A stretch of DNA of 8,209 nt. It comes from Spongiicolonus versatilis. Its GTDB lineage: Bacteria > Pseudomonadota > Gammaproteobacteria > Arenicellales > Spongiicolonaceae. A program made the position numbers and the translations under genes. Where the stretch lies: contig JAPYMU010000167.1 in assembly GCA_028286165.1 (NCBI GenBank), forward strand, positions 1-8,209, written 5' to 3'. Of the stretch, positions 1 through 5,052 are shown piece by piece (position 1 is the stretch's first letter; each line of letters opens with the position of its first letter). The notes beneath the pieces are model-generated. The model worked only from the letters and a program-made list of their open reading frames with translations. It was not told the origin of the DNA and ran no database searches.

Positions 1-106
1 GCTGGTCTTCCCGCACGAAGTCCAGGGCCTAACCCCGGCCGAACTCTCCGCCGGCAAACCGCAAATCCACGAAATCATGCGACGGGTCAACCGCCCGGAT
101 GCTTAA
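1..106 (+). CDS. 3' end of an unidentified gene (partial, cut by window edge)
   Basis: An open frame enters from the left edge (complete codons begin at position 2) and ends at TAA 104-106, giving the last 34 residues of a protein. The tail contains the stretch LVFPHEVQGLTPAEL and ends RRVNRPDA. It has no membrane segment and no motif I recognise, so no function is given. The codon use is ordinary for the window (GCC, GGC, CGC rich). It converges on the leftward membrane-hydroxylase gene, whose stop is at 156, leaving only 49 bp that hold a 16-bp perfect palindrome. The short length means the reading frame is probable rather than certain. Confidence 0.5.
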   Translation, partial: LVFPHEVQGLTPAELSAGKPQIHEIMRRVNRPDA

Positions 107-136
107 TGCCGCGCGGCTGAACCGGAACGCGGTCGC

Positions 137-152
137 CCGCCATGCATGGCGG
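137..152. repeat. 16-bp perfect palindrome between convergent genes
   Basis: CCGCCATGCATGGCGG reads identically on both strands and can fold as a 6-bp GC-rich stem with a 4-base loop in either transcript. It lies between two converging stop codons (104-106 and 156-158), where a bidirectional terminator would be expected. Neither side has a T tract, so an intrinsic terminator is not well supported. It could instead be a transcript-end stabilising hairpin or a chance palindrome. Confidence 0.35.
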
Positions 153-155
153 TGA

Positions 156-887
156 TTAATCGCGCTTGATGTGGTCGGTGTTGTAGCCGTTGAACAGATG
201 CCCGAACAGGCCGCGGTTCAGGTCCGAGGTGCCGAACAGCCAGTCGGCGATGGGAAAAGTCAGGTTCATGTTGTTGCGCATCATGTTGGACTGGCGGTGG
301 TGCGCGGTGTGGTGGCGGCGCATGGTGTTGACCATCGGGCAGTGGCGCACGAACCAATTCTCGTCGACATGGCAGCAGAAATGCATGAACTCGTAGATGA
401 GATACACGCCGGTGGTGGCGCACATCAGCAGCCAGCCGGTGTTGGGCGAAATCAGCCAGCCGGCGATGAGCGCGGCCGGCGCAGACATCAGGATGAACAC
501 AATGAGCGCATATGGCGGGAAGAAAGTCACGCGCCAGTCGAGGGGGCCGGCGAAGCGCATTTCGGTGTCGGTGAAGAATTGGTGGTGCATCAGCGTGTGG
601 CGGGTGTAAATCGCGCGCAGGGCTTTGTTCTTGCGCGGGCGGTGCATGACTTGCGCGTGGATGAACCACTCGAACAGGTTGGTGAGCAAAAACACCACCG
701 GCAGCGTCAGCCACTCCCACCACAGCGGGTCGTGAATGTGGGCGGCATACACATACATCGCGCCTAAGCCGATGGTGTAAATCAACGCCACATGCAGGAA
801 ACCGTTATACCAAGCGGCCACGCGCTCACGGTAGATTTGGCGGTAGTCGAATTGACGCCGGGTCATCGGACTGTTGGCTAATTCCAT
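156..887 (-). CDS. Fatty acid hydroxylase / sterol desaturase family membrane protein
   Basis: The 243-residue integral membrane protein carries the histidine clusters of the membrane di-iron hydroxylase superfamily: HAQVMH (77-82), HTLMHH (97-102), HFCCH (169-173) and HHTAHH (192-197). In this family eight or more such histidines bind two irons that activate O2 to hydroxylate or desaturate a lipid or isoprenoid. Hydrophobic stretches near residues 30-48, 57-75, 122-145 and 151-170 place the clusters on the cytoplasmic face. The ATG at 885-887 is preceded by a strong GGAGGTG, which favours it over the internal Met8. The gene follows the GntR-family gene on the same strand after 108 bp, so it may be read with it. 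The family gives the chemistry, but the substrate (fatty acid, sterol, carotenoid or hopanoid) cannot be told from sequence. Confidence 0.88.
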   Translation of the reverse strand: MELANSPMTRRQFDYRQIYRERVAAWYNGFLHVALIYTIGLGAMYVYAAHIHDPLWWEWLTLPVVFLLTNLFEWFIHAQVMHRPRKNKALRAIYTRHTLMHHQFFTDTEMRFAGPLDWRVTFFPPYALIVFILMSAPAALIAGWLISPNTGWLLMCATTGVYLIYEFMHFCCHVDENWFVRHCPMVNTMRRHHTAHHRQSNMMRNNMNLTFPIADWLFGTSDLNRGLFGHLFNGYNTDHIKRD

Positions 888-891
888 GGTT

Positions 892-898
892 CACCTCC
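892..898 (-). promoter_or_regulatory. Strong ribosome binding site of the membrane hydroxylase gene
   Basis: On the minus strand this reads GGAGGTG, close to a perfect anti-16S match, 4 bases upstream of the ATG at 887. It fixes the start codon and suggests efficient translation of the gene independently of the upstream regulator gene. Confidence 0.75.
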
Positions 899-913
899 GG
901 GTATGGGGAAGCG

Positions 914-935
914 GATTCCGGTTCAGATTCCGGTT
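914..935. repeat. Tandem 10-bp direct repeat inside an imperfect hairpin
   Basis: GATTCCGGTT occurs twice (914-923 and 926-935) separated by CA. The pair is bracketed by the inverted arms GAAGCG (908-913) and CGCTTC (937-942). It sits in the 108-bp gap between the GntR-family gene and the leftward hydroxylase gene, so it lies in the leader or promoter region of the latter. There is no run of T after it in the leftward direction, so it is not a clear terminator. A role as a protein binding site is possible but unproven. Confidence 0.4.
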
Positions 936-995
936 TCGCTTCGGTTAAAAAAATCGCATTCATCCGGCGGGCGCGCATCGATACCGCAACACGCG

Positions 996-1709
996 CTACC
1001 AGTCGAGCGCTTTGAGGGTGATGGACTTGATGTGGTCCATCAGTTTGTCGGAATGCCTGGCCGCGCTGTCGCTGTCGGCTCTGGCGATGGCCCGGGCCAC
1101 CGCCGCGTGGCGGGCCGCGGTGGTGCAGATGTCGGAATGCCGCTGGTTGTGCATAAACCAGAAACGGCGCGACAGCCCGGCCATCAGAGCAATCGACTTG
1201 GTCAAAAACACATTGCGCGAGGCGCGCACCAGTAGGTTGTTGAACTGGTGGTCCAAGCGCATGAAACCGATGTCGTCTCCGGCATCAGCGCAGGCCATCA
1301 TGTCGGCGGCCAGGCGGCGAAACGCTTCGCGTTCCTCATCGGTCGCGCGCTCGGCGGATTTGCGCGCCATTAAGCGCTCGATTTCGCGCCGCACTTCCAG
1401 CATCTGCAACTGCTCGCGCACATCCAGACCGGCGACCAAAATGCCGCGGCGCGGCAGCACCGTGACCAGGCCCTCCCGCCCCAGGCGGTGCAGCGCCTCG
1501 CGCACCGGCGTGCGCCCGATGCCGAGCATCCTGGACAGCGCAAACTCGGACAGCATCGCGCCCGGCTTGAGGTCCAGGGTGACAATTTTCTCTTCGATTA
1601 AGCGGTACGCCTTCTCCGCCAAACTCTCCGCCGCGCCATCCGCGGCCGGCGCGGCCGGCAGCGGCGCGCTGGTGGGCGCCGGCACAACCGCGGCGCGTGG
1701 CTCTTTCAT
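996..1709 (-). CDS. GntR-family transcriptional regulator, FCD (FadR/VanR-like) type
   Basis: The protein has an N-terminal winged helix-turn-helix (about residues 28-95 from the ATG used here), including LKPGAMLSEFALSRMLGIGR and TPVREALHRLGREGLV, typical of GntR regulators. An all-helical FCD effector domain follows (about 97-237). FCD proteins bind DNA as dimers and respond to small carboxylates, often through a metal held by an Asp-x3-His motif and two further histidines. Here the motif reads DHQFN (Asp153 to Asn157), so the motif's His is replaced by Asn, while later histidines (for example 201 and 226) remain. The first ATG is at 1709. A TTG at 1730 overlaps the TGA of the PanB-like gene upstream and would add seven residues, and neither start has a clear Shine-Dalgarno, so coupling to the upstream gene is likely. 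The probable target is the regulatory spacer at 2600-2700, by inference from position. Confidence 0.9.
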   Translation of the reverse strand: MKEPRAAVVPAPTSAPLPAAPAADGAAESLAEKAYRLIEEKIVTLDLKPGAMLSEFALSRMLGIGRTPVREALHRLGREGLVTVLPRRGILVAGLDVREQLQMLEVRREIERLMARKSAERATDEEREAFRRLAADMMACADAGDDIGFMRLDHQFNNLLVRASRNVFLTKSIALMAGLSRRFWFMHNQRHSDICTTAARHAAVARAIARADSDSAARHSDKLMDHIKSITLKALDW

Positions 1710-1726
1710 CACTGTGGCGTTCAGGT

Positions 1727-2599
1727 TCAATGCTGGATGCGATGTTCAAGCATGCCGCGAAATTTTTCAACTTCCGCGTCATCAGCCGTGTAACTATGCG
1801 CCGCATCCGGGAACGCGCCGCCTTTGACTTCGCGCACGTACTCGCGCAAACCGCCGACCGCGACTTCGCTGAGATTGGCGTAGCGTTTGGTGAAACGCGG
1901 TTTGAAATCGGTGAATACGCCGAGCAAATCGTGGCACAACAAGATTTGCCCGTCGGTGCCGGCGCCCGCGCCGATGCCGATGGTGGGGATTTCCAACTGC
2001 TTCGATATCAACGCGGCCATGGGCGCGGGTACGGCCTCGAATTCCAGCATAAAGCAACCGGCGTCCTGAATGGCCAACGCGTCCCCGAGGATTTTGAGCG
2101 CGGCCTCGGCGGTCTTGCCTTGCACTTTGAAGCCGCCGTACATGGCAACGGTGTGCGGGGTCAGCCCGATATGCGAGGCGGTGGGGATGCCGGCATCCAC
2201 CAGCGCTTTCAGTATGCGCGCTTGCGACTTGCCGCCCTGCGGTTTCACCGCATCGCAGTCCGCGTCCTGCATAAAGCGCGTGGCGTTGGCCAGCGCCCGG
2301 TCGACACTGTGATAACTCTGATACGGCATGCAGCCCAGCACGAAAGTGGCGGGCGCGCCACGGCGCACCGCTTGGGCGTGCAACGCCATCATGTCCATGG
2401 TCGCGGGGACGGTCGAGCGGTGGCCGTGCGCCACCATGGCCAAACTGTCGCCGACTACGCACACATCGACGCCGGCCAGTTCGGCCCATTTCGCCGAGGT
2501 GTAGTCGGGCACCGAGGTGCAGACGAGTTTCTCCCCGTTGAACTTGGATTGCCGAATTTCGGCGATGGTGCGCTTTGCGCGCGGCGCTGGTGCTGACAT
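1727..2599 (-). CDS. panB: PanB-like (ketopantoate hydroxymethyltransferase family) enzyme, altered metal site, copy 1
   Basis: This 290-residue protein spans the whole PanB TIM barrel (E. coli PanB is 264 residues). Seen in it are VGDSLAM (49-55), AVRRGAP (77-83), HIGLTPH (143-149), GGFKVQG (155-161), EAVP (188-191) and IGAGAGTDGQ (209-218). Authentic PanB moves a hydroxymethyl group from methylene-tetrahydrofolate to 2-oxoisovalerate in pantothenate synthesis. Matched to E. coli by eye, Asp51 (Asp45), His143 (His136) and the catalytic Glu188 (Glu181) are kept. The metal-site Asp84 is Cys90 and Glu114 is Gln121. No panC lies nearby; the gene heads a leftward unit with a GntR regulator. A GAGG at 2607-2610, 7 bases before the ATG, supports the start. 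PanB family membership is very likely, but pantothenate synthesis is doubtful. The gene symbol is a family label only. Confidence 0.85.
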   Translation of the reverse strand: MSAPAPRAKRTIAEIRQSKFNGEKLVCTSVPDYTSAKWAELAGVDVCVVGDSLAMVAHGHRSTVPATMDMMALHAQAVRRGAPATFVLGCMPYQSYHSVDRALANATRFMQDADCDAVKPQGGKSQARILKALVDAGIPTASHIGLTPHTVAMYGGFKVQGKTAEAALKILGDALAIQDAGCFMLEFEAVPAPMAALISKQLEIPTIGIGAGAGTDGQILLCHDLLGVFTDFKPRFTKRYANLSEVAVGGLREYVREVKGGAFPDAAHSYTADDAEVEKFRGMLEHRIQH

Positions 2600-2606
2600 G
2601 CGGTTG

Positions 2607-2610
2607 CCTC
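2607..2610 (-). promoter_or_regulatory. Ribosome binding site of the leftward PanB-like gene
   Basis: Minus-strand GAGG, 7 bases upstream of the ATG at 2599. It supports this ATG as the start. Confidence 0.55.
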
Positions 2611-2621
2611 AAATTTTGGAC

Positions 2622-2653
2622 ATTTTAACAAAAAAAATGCACTTGATATTCAA
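2622..2653 (-). promoter_or_regulatory. Candidate leftward promoter (proximal)
   Basis: On the minus strand TTGAAT (2653-2648) is followed after 19 bases by TTAAAA (2628-2623), or after 20 by TAAAAT (2627-2622), with an 8-base T run between them. The spacing is longer than the ideal 17, so this is the weaker of the two leftward candidates. It would start transcription just upstream of the PanB-like gene's ribosome site. Confidence 0.3.
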
Positions 2654-2664
2654 ATAATATATCA
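2643..2664. promoter_or_regulatory. Overlapping inverted repeats, candidate GntR operator
   Basis: Two dyads share this stretch: TTGA-N3-TCAA (2643-2653) and TGATAT-N9-ATATCA (2644-2649 with 2659-2664). They overlap the -35 box of the rightward candidate promoter and the -10 box of a leftward one. FCD-type GntR regulators bind short palindromes, often at their own operon's promoter, and such a gene lies in the leftward unit. The assignment as its operator is inference, and AT-rich DNA gives chance dyads. Confidence 0.35.
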
Positions 2665-2672
2665 GTTATATT
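2643..2672 (+). promoter_or_regulatory. Candidate rightward promoter
   Basis: TTGATA (2643-2648) and TATATT (2667-2672) are separated by 18 bases; reading the second box as TTATAT (2666-2671) gives 17. These resemble sigma-70 -35 and -10 boxes and sit in the only AT-rich stretch of the window. The first gene rightward starts at 2791, implying a leader of roughly 110 bases. It could drive the whole rightward block, though a separate promoter nearer dctP is not excluded. Confidence 0.45.
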
Positions 2673-2685
2673 CCATTCAGCGCAA
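2656..2685 (-). promoter_or_regulatory. Candidate leftward promoter (distal)
   Basis: On the minus strand TTGCGC (2685-2680) is followed after 18 bases by TATATT (2661-2656), a good -10 box with a partial -35 match. It points at the PanB-like gene and overlaps the rightward promoter candidate back to back, so the two may compete or share one regulator. Confidence 0.35.
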
Positions 2686-2790
2686 CTCGGCAAGCATGCC
2701 AACGCCGCCCGAAAACCACTGAACGGCGGCCCAATACCGGCCAATTATCGCCCCAAACCCGCCAAAACATTGACCTGAAACCGAACAGCG

Positions 2791-3123
2791 ATGAAGCACT
2801 ACCAAGGCGACCGCACCATCGACGGCATTGTCGTGCTGGTTGACGGCCGGCCGCTGGAGCAGCGGCTGGATGTGCGGCGGTTCTCCGAAAACGGCTTTGA
2901 ATGGTCGTATCAGGGGGCGGCGCCCCGCCAACTGGCGCTGGCCCTGTTGGCCGACCACCTCGGCGACCCGGCGCGCGCGCTGCATTTAAGCGAAGCGTTC
3001 ATGCGCCGCCAGGTGGCCGAATTCGGCAACGCTTGGGAATTGACCGGCGAGGACATCGAGGCGGCGTTGCGCGACATCGACCCGCCCGGCCCGCCGCCGG
3101 CGCAACCGCCATCGCTATCATGA
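2791..3123 (+). CDS. DUF6166-like hypothetical protein
   Basis: This 110-residue soluble protein has no signal or membrane segment. It begins MKHYQGDRTIDG and holds GFEWSYQGAAPRQLALALLADHLGD (residues 35-59, with the key features GFEW-Y-G and a Q-L-A-L-A-L-L helix). From memory this pattern (Y-x-G-x-R near the N-terminus, GFEWGY-like core, helix, then LTGEDIEAAL near the C-terminus) matches the small DUF6166 family, which has no assigned function. The last dozen residues are proline-rich and probably disordered. No convincing Shine-Dalgarno precedes the ATG. It is the first gene after the AT-rich regulatory spacer and lies 48 bp before the next gene, so it may be cotranscribed, but nothing ties it to transport. 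Confidence 0.75.
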   Translation: MKHYQGDRTIDGIVVLVDGRPLEQRLDVRRFSENGFEWSYQGAAPRQLALALLADHLGDPARALHLSEAFMRRQVAEFGNAWELTGEDIEAALRDIDPPGPPPAQPPSLS

Positions 3124-3161
3124 CCGCGCCCCCGAAACCCGCGGCCAACCGGCAATCGACC

Positions 3162-3166
3162 GGAAG
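3162..3166 (+). promoter_or_regulatory. Ribosome binding site of the small membrane protein gene
   Basis: GGAAG lies 5 bases before the ATG at 3172 and supports this short frame as a translated gene. Confidence 0.5.
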
Positions 3167-3171
3167 AAACC

Positions 3172-3459
3172 ATGCCCGCCGCGCTTAAGGCCGCGTTGTC
3201 AGTCGCCGCCCTACTGGTCTGCCTGGCGCTGTTTTTCCACGACCTGAGCCACGGCGCCGGCGCCGAGAAGTGGGTCGTGCTGTTGTTGGGGCCGCTGATG
3301 GTGTTCGGCATCTGGGTGTTCCCTGAGACCGAAGCGCGCAAAATCCGCAAACAAGCCGCGCAAAAACGCGCCGCGGACGACTCGTCAAACCACACTTTGC
3401 CCGCGCGGACTTGCGCCGCGCGCCGCAAAGCACACCCGCAAACCCACCATGAGGAATAG
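3172..3459 (+). CDS. Small two-helix membrane protein, unknown function
   Basis: This 95-residue protein has two hydrophobic segments, about residues 6-22 (LKAALSVAALLVCLALF) and 34-50 (WVVLLLGPLMVFGIWVF). They are joined by a short acidic/His loop and followed by a basic, polar tail rich in Lys, Arg and His. Both ends are probably cytoplasmic given the positive tail. A GGAAG ribosome site supports the start. The stop TAG (3457-3459) falls between the dctP ribosome site and its ATG at 3464, a layout that favours translational coupling with dctP. I do not recognise a family. It could be an accessory of the TRAP system or an unrelated small protein; the C-terminal 30 residues look weakly constrained. 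Confidence 0.6.
   Translation: MPAALKAALSVAALLVCLALFFHDLSHGAGAEKWVVLLLGPLMVFGIWVFPETEARKIRKQAAQKRAADDSSNHTLPARTCAARRKAHPQTHHEE
3451..3455 (+). promoter_or_regulatory. Ribosome binding site deciding the dctP start
   Basis: GAGGA ends 8 bases before the ATG at 3464. The earlier in-frame ATG at 3449 has no such site, so 3464 is preferred. The stop of the preceding gene lies between the site and the ATG. Confidence 0.6.
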
Positions 3460-3463
3460 TGCA

Positions 3464-4524
3464 ATGAAACTCGACACGCTGAATCGCTCGCGCCGCATCC
3501 CGTTGGCTGCGGCCGCCGCGCTGCTGCTGGCGGCCGGCTCCGCGGCCGCGGATGCCGAACACAACTGGAAGATGACCTCCGCGTGGAGCGGCGGCCCGCT
3601 GCATGAAATCGCCGCCAAAGGATTCGCCCGCCATGTCGAACGCCTCACCGATGGGCGCATCCGCGTCGAGGTGTTTCCGGCCGGCACCTTAGGCGAATCA
3701 TTCAAGGTCACCGAGACGGTGCGAAACGGCATCGCCCAGGTCGGCCACCACTGGCCGGGCTACGACTGGGGCAAGGACACCACGGCGGTGGTGTTCGGCG
3801 GCTTCGCCGGCAGCATGGACTCGGAGCGCATGCTGCACTGGATTTACGAAGGCGGCGGCATCGACATCTGGCGGCAGTGGCGGCGCGAGAAATTCGGCGT
3901 AGTCGGCCTGCCGTGCGGCATGCGCACCGCCGAGGCGTTCCTGCATTCGCGCAAGGCGGTGCGCACTCTCGACGACTTGAAGGGGCTGAAGTTGCGCACC
4001 GCCGGCGCCTGGCAGGAAATCTCGAAGAACCTCGGCGCCGCGCCGGTCAGTTTGCCCGGCGGCGAAGTGTTCACCTCGCTGGAGCGCGGCGCCATCGACG
4101 CCACCGAATGGGGACGTTGTATGAGAACATGACGCCCGGCTTTCACAAAATCGCCAAATATGTCGTCATCCCCGGCATCCACCAGCCATCCGCGCCGTTT
4201 GAATGCATCATCGGCAGCCGGGCCTGGGATGCGCTGTCGGCGCGCGACCGGGAATTGGTCGAACTGGCGGCCAAAATGACCACCGTGGATTTCTGGATGA
4301 AGGTCGGCCACGAGGACGCCAGGGCCTTGGAGTTCTACCAAAACGCCGGCAACGAAATCATCGAACTGGACGAAGATGTGCAAAAACAGGCCAAGGTGAT
4401 GGCGGATGAATGGGCCGCAACGCAGGCCGCCAAAAACGACTGGTTCCGCAGGGTCTGGGCGCAGCAGTCGGAATACGAAGCGCTGTGGAAAAACGCCGCC
4501 CGCTACCGCAACATCAAGAGATGA
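3464..4524 (+). pseudogene. dctP: TRAP transporter periplasmic substrate-binding protein DctP, single-base frameshift
   Basis: Two abutting frames together encode a full DctP (about 353 residues, normal for the family). It opens with a signal peptide (basic SRR then an Ala/Leu core to about residue 30; the twin Arg may also suit Tat export). Ligand-fold landmarks follow: WSGGPLHE (41-48), FPAGTLGE (71-78), LKGLKLRTAG (172-181) with the Arg that in this family contacts the ligand carboxylate, and GAIDATEW (209-216). After Trp216 the frame runs into a stop at 4130, while the frame one base back continues as TLYENMTPGFHKIAKY and PGIHQPSAP, the usual DctP continuation, to TGA 4522-4524. One missing G in the GGGG at 4110-4113 explains it. 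It is either a read or assembly error or a recent mutation: the rest is undamaged. DctP captures an organic acid in the periplasm for DctQM. The ligand is unknown; the His-Gln-Pro segment recalls the mannitol/2-oxoacid-type DctP subgroup. Confidence 0.85.
4109..4113 (+). other. Frameshift site in dctP (one G missing from a G run)
   Basis: The run TGGGG follows GAA (Glu) of the conserved Glu-Trp pair. In the upstream frame it reads TGG GGA CGT and stops at 4130-4132. Adding one G gives Trp-Gly-Thr-Leu and restores the downstream frame, matching the family's spacing between Glu-Trp and Gly-Phe-His. A homopolymer is a typical place for a sequencing or polymerase slip. It does not fit a standard X-XXY-YYZ slippery heptamer. 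Confidence 0.8.
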
Positions 4525-4536
4525 TGCGCTGAGGCG

Positions 4537-4541
4537 GGGAG
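4537..4541 (+). promoter_or_regulatory. Ribosome binding site fixing the GTG start of dctQ
   Basis: GGGAG lies 7 bases before GTG 4549-4551 and supports this non-ATG start, which gives a normal-length DctQ. Confidence 0.55.
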
Positions 4542-4548
4542 ATTTCCG

Positions 4549-5049
4549 GTGGTCGCCGCCATCGAACGCATCACCAGCCGCGCCGGTCTTGCGGCCGCGT
4601 GGCTGGTGATGCTGCTGGCGCTGACCACCTGCTATGAGGTGTTCTCGCGCTACCTGCTGAACGCCCCGACCTTGTGGGCCTACGAGGTGGGGTATATGGC
4701 GACCGGCAGCAACTTCATTTTGGGCATGGCCTACACCCTGCGCGAGCGCGGCCACATTCGCATTGATGTCTTGTACAGCCGCTTCACCGCGCGCACCAGG
4801 GCCGTGGTCGATGTCGTCGGCCTGGTGTTTTTCCTGCTGCCCGCCGCGTTCTGGCTGTCGCTGAAGTTGTGGACCTACGCCTGGGAGTCGTATCTCATCG
4901 GCGAGACCTCCGGCGAGTCGGCGTGGAATCCGGTGGTGTGGCCGTTTCGCGCGGTGTTCTTCGCCGGTTTCGCGCTGCTGTGTTTGCAGGGGCTGGTGGA
5001 GTTGCGCAAATCGCTGCCGGTCATCTTCGGCGGCCGCGCCGGCGCTTGA
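4549..5049 (+). CDS. dctQ: TRAP transporter small permease subunit DctQ
   Basis: This 166-residue membrane protein has four hydrophobic segments (about 12-31, 44-64, 87-107 and 130-150), the DctQ topology. Family landmarks are RYLLNAPTLWAYEV (35-48: Arg, Asn-x-Pro, Trp, Glu) and LRERGHIRIDVLY (64-76: Gly-His-x-Arg-x-Asp). DctQ pairs with the large subunit DctM in the inner membrane and is needed for sodium-driven uptake of the ligand delivered by DctP. It starts at GTG 4549 behind a GGGAG site, 24 bp after dctP, and ends 3 bp before dctM, so the three genes are one transcription unit. It is intact and of usual length. Confidence 0.93.
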   Translation: MVAAIERITSRAGLAAAWLVMLLALTTCYEVFSRYLLNAPTLWAYEVGYMATGSNFILGMAYTLRERGHIRIDVLYSRFTARTRAVVDVVGLVFFLLPAAFWLSLKLWTYAWESYLIGETSGESAWNPVVWPFRAVFFAGFALLCLQGLVELRKSLPVIFGGRAGA

Positions 5050-5052
5050 ATC

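Noticed and set aside
1012..1827. 271-residue plus-strand frame opposite the GntR gene
   Set aside because: Ser, Arg and Ala rich antisense shadow; the opposite strand has a clear winged-helix and FCD domain.
2677..2985. 102-residue minus-strand frame across the divergent spacer and the DUF6166-like gene
   Set aside because: No recognisable motif and no ribosome site noted; it overlaps the candidate promoters and the better-supported plus-strand gene.
4110..4116. Programmed -1 ribosomal frameshift in dctP
   Set aside because: The direction would fit, but GGGGACG is not an X-XXY-YYZ slippery heptamer and DctP is not known to be made by frameshifting. A lost G in a homopolymer is simpler.
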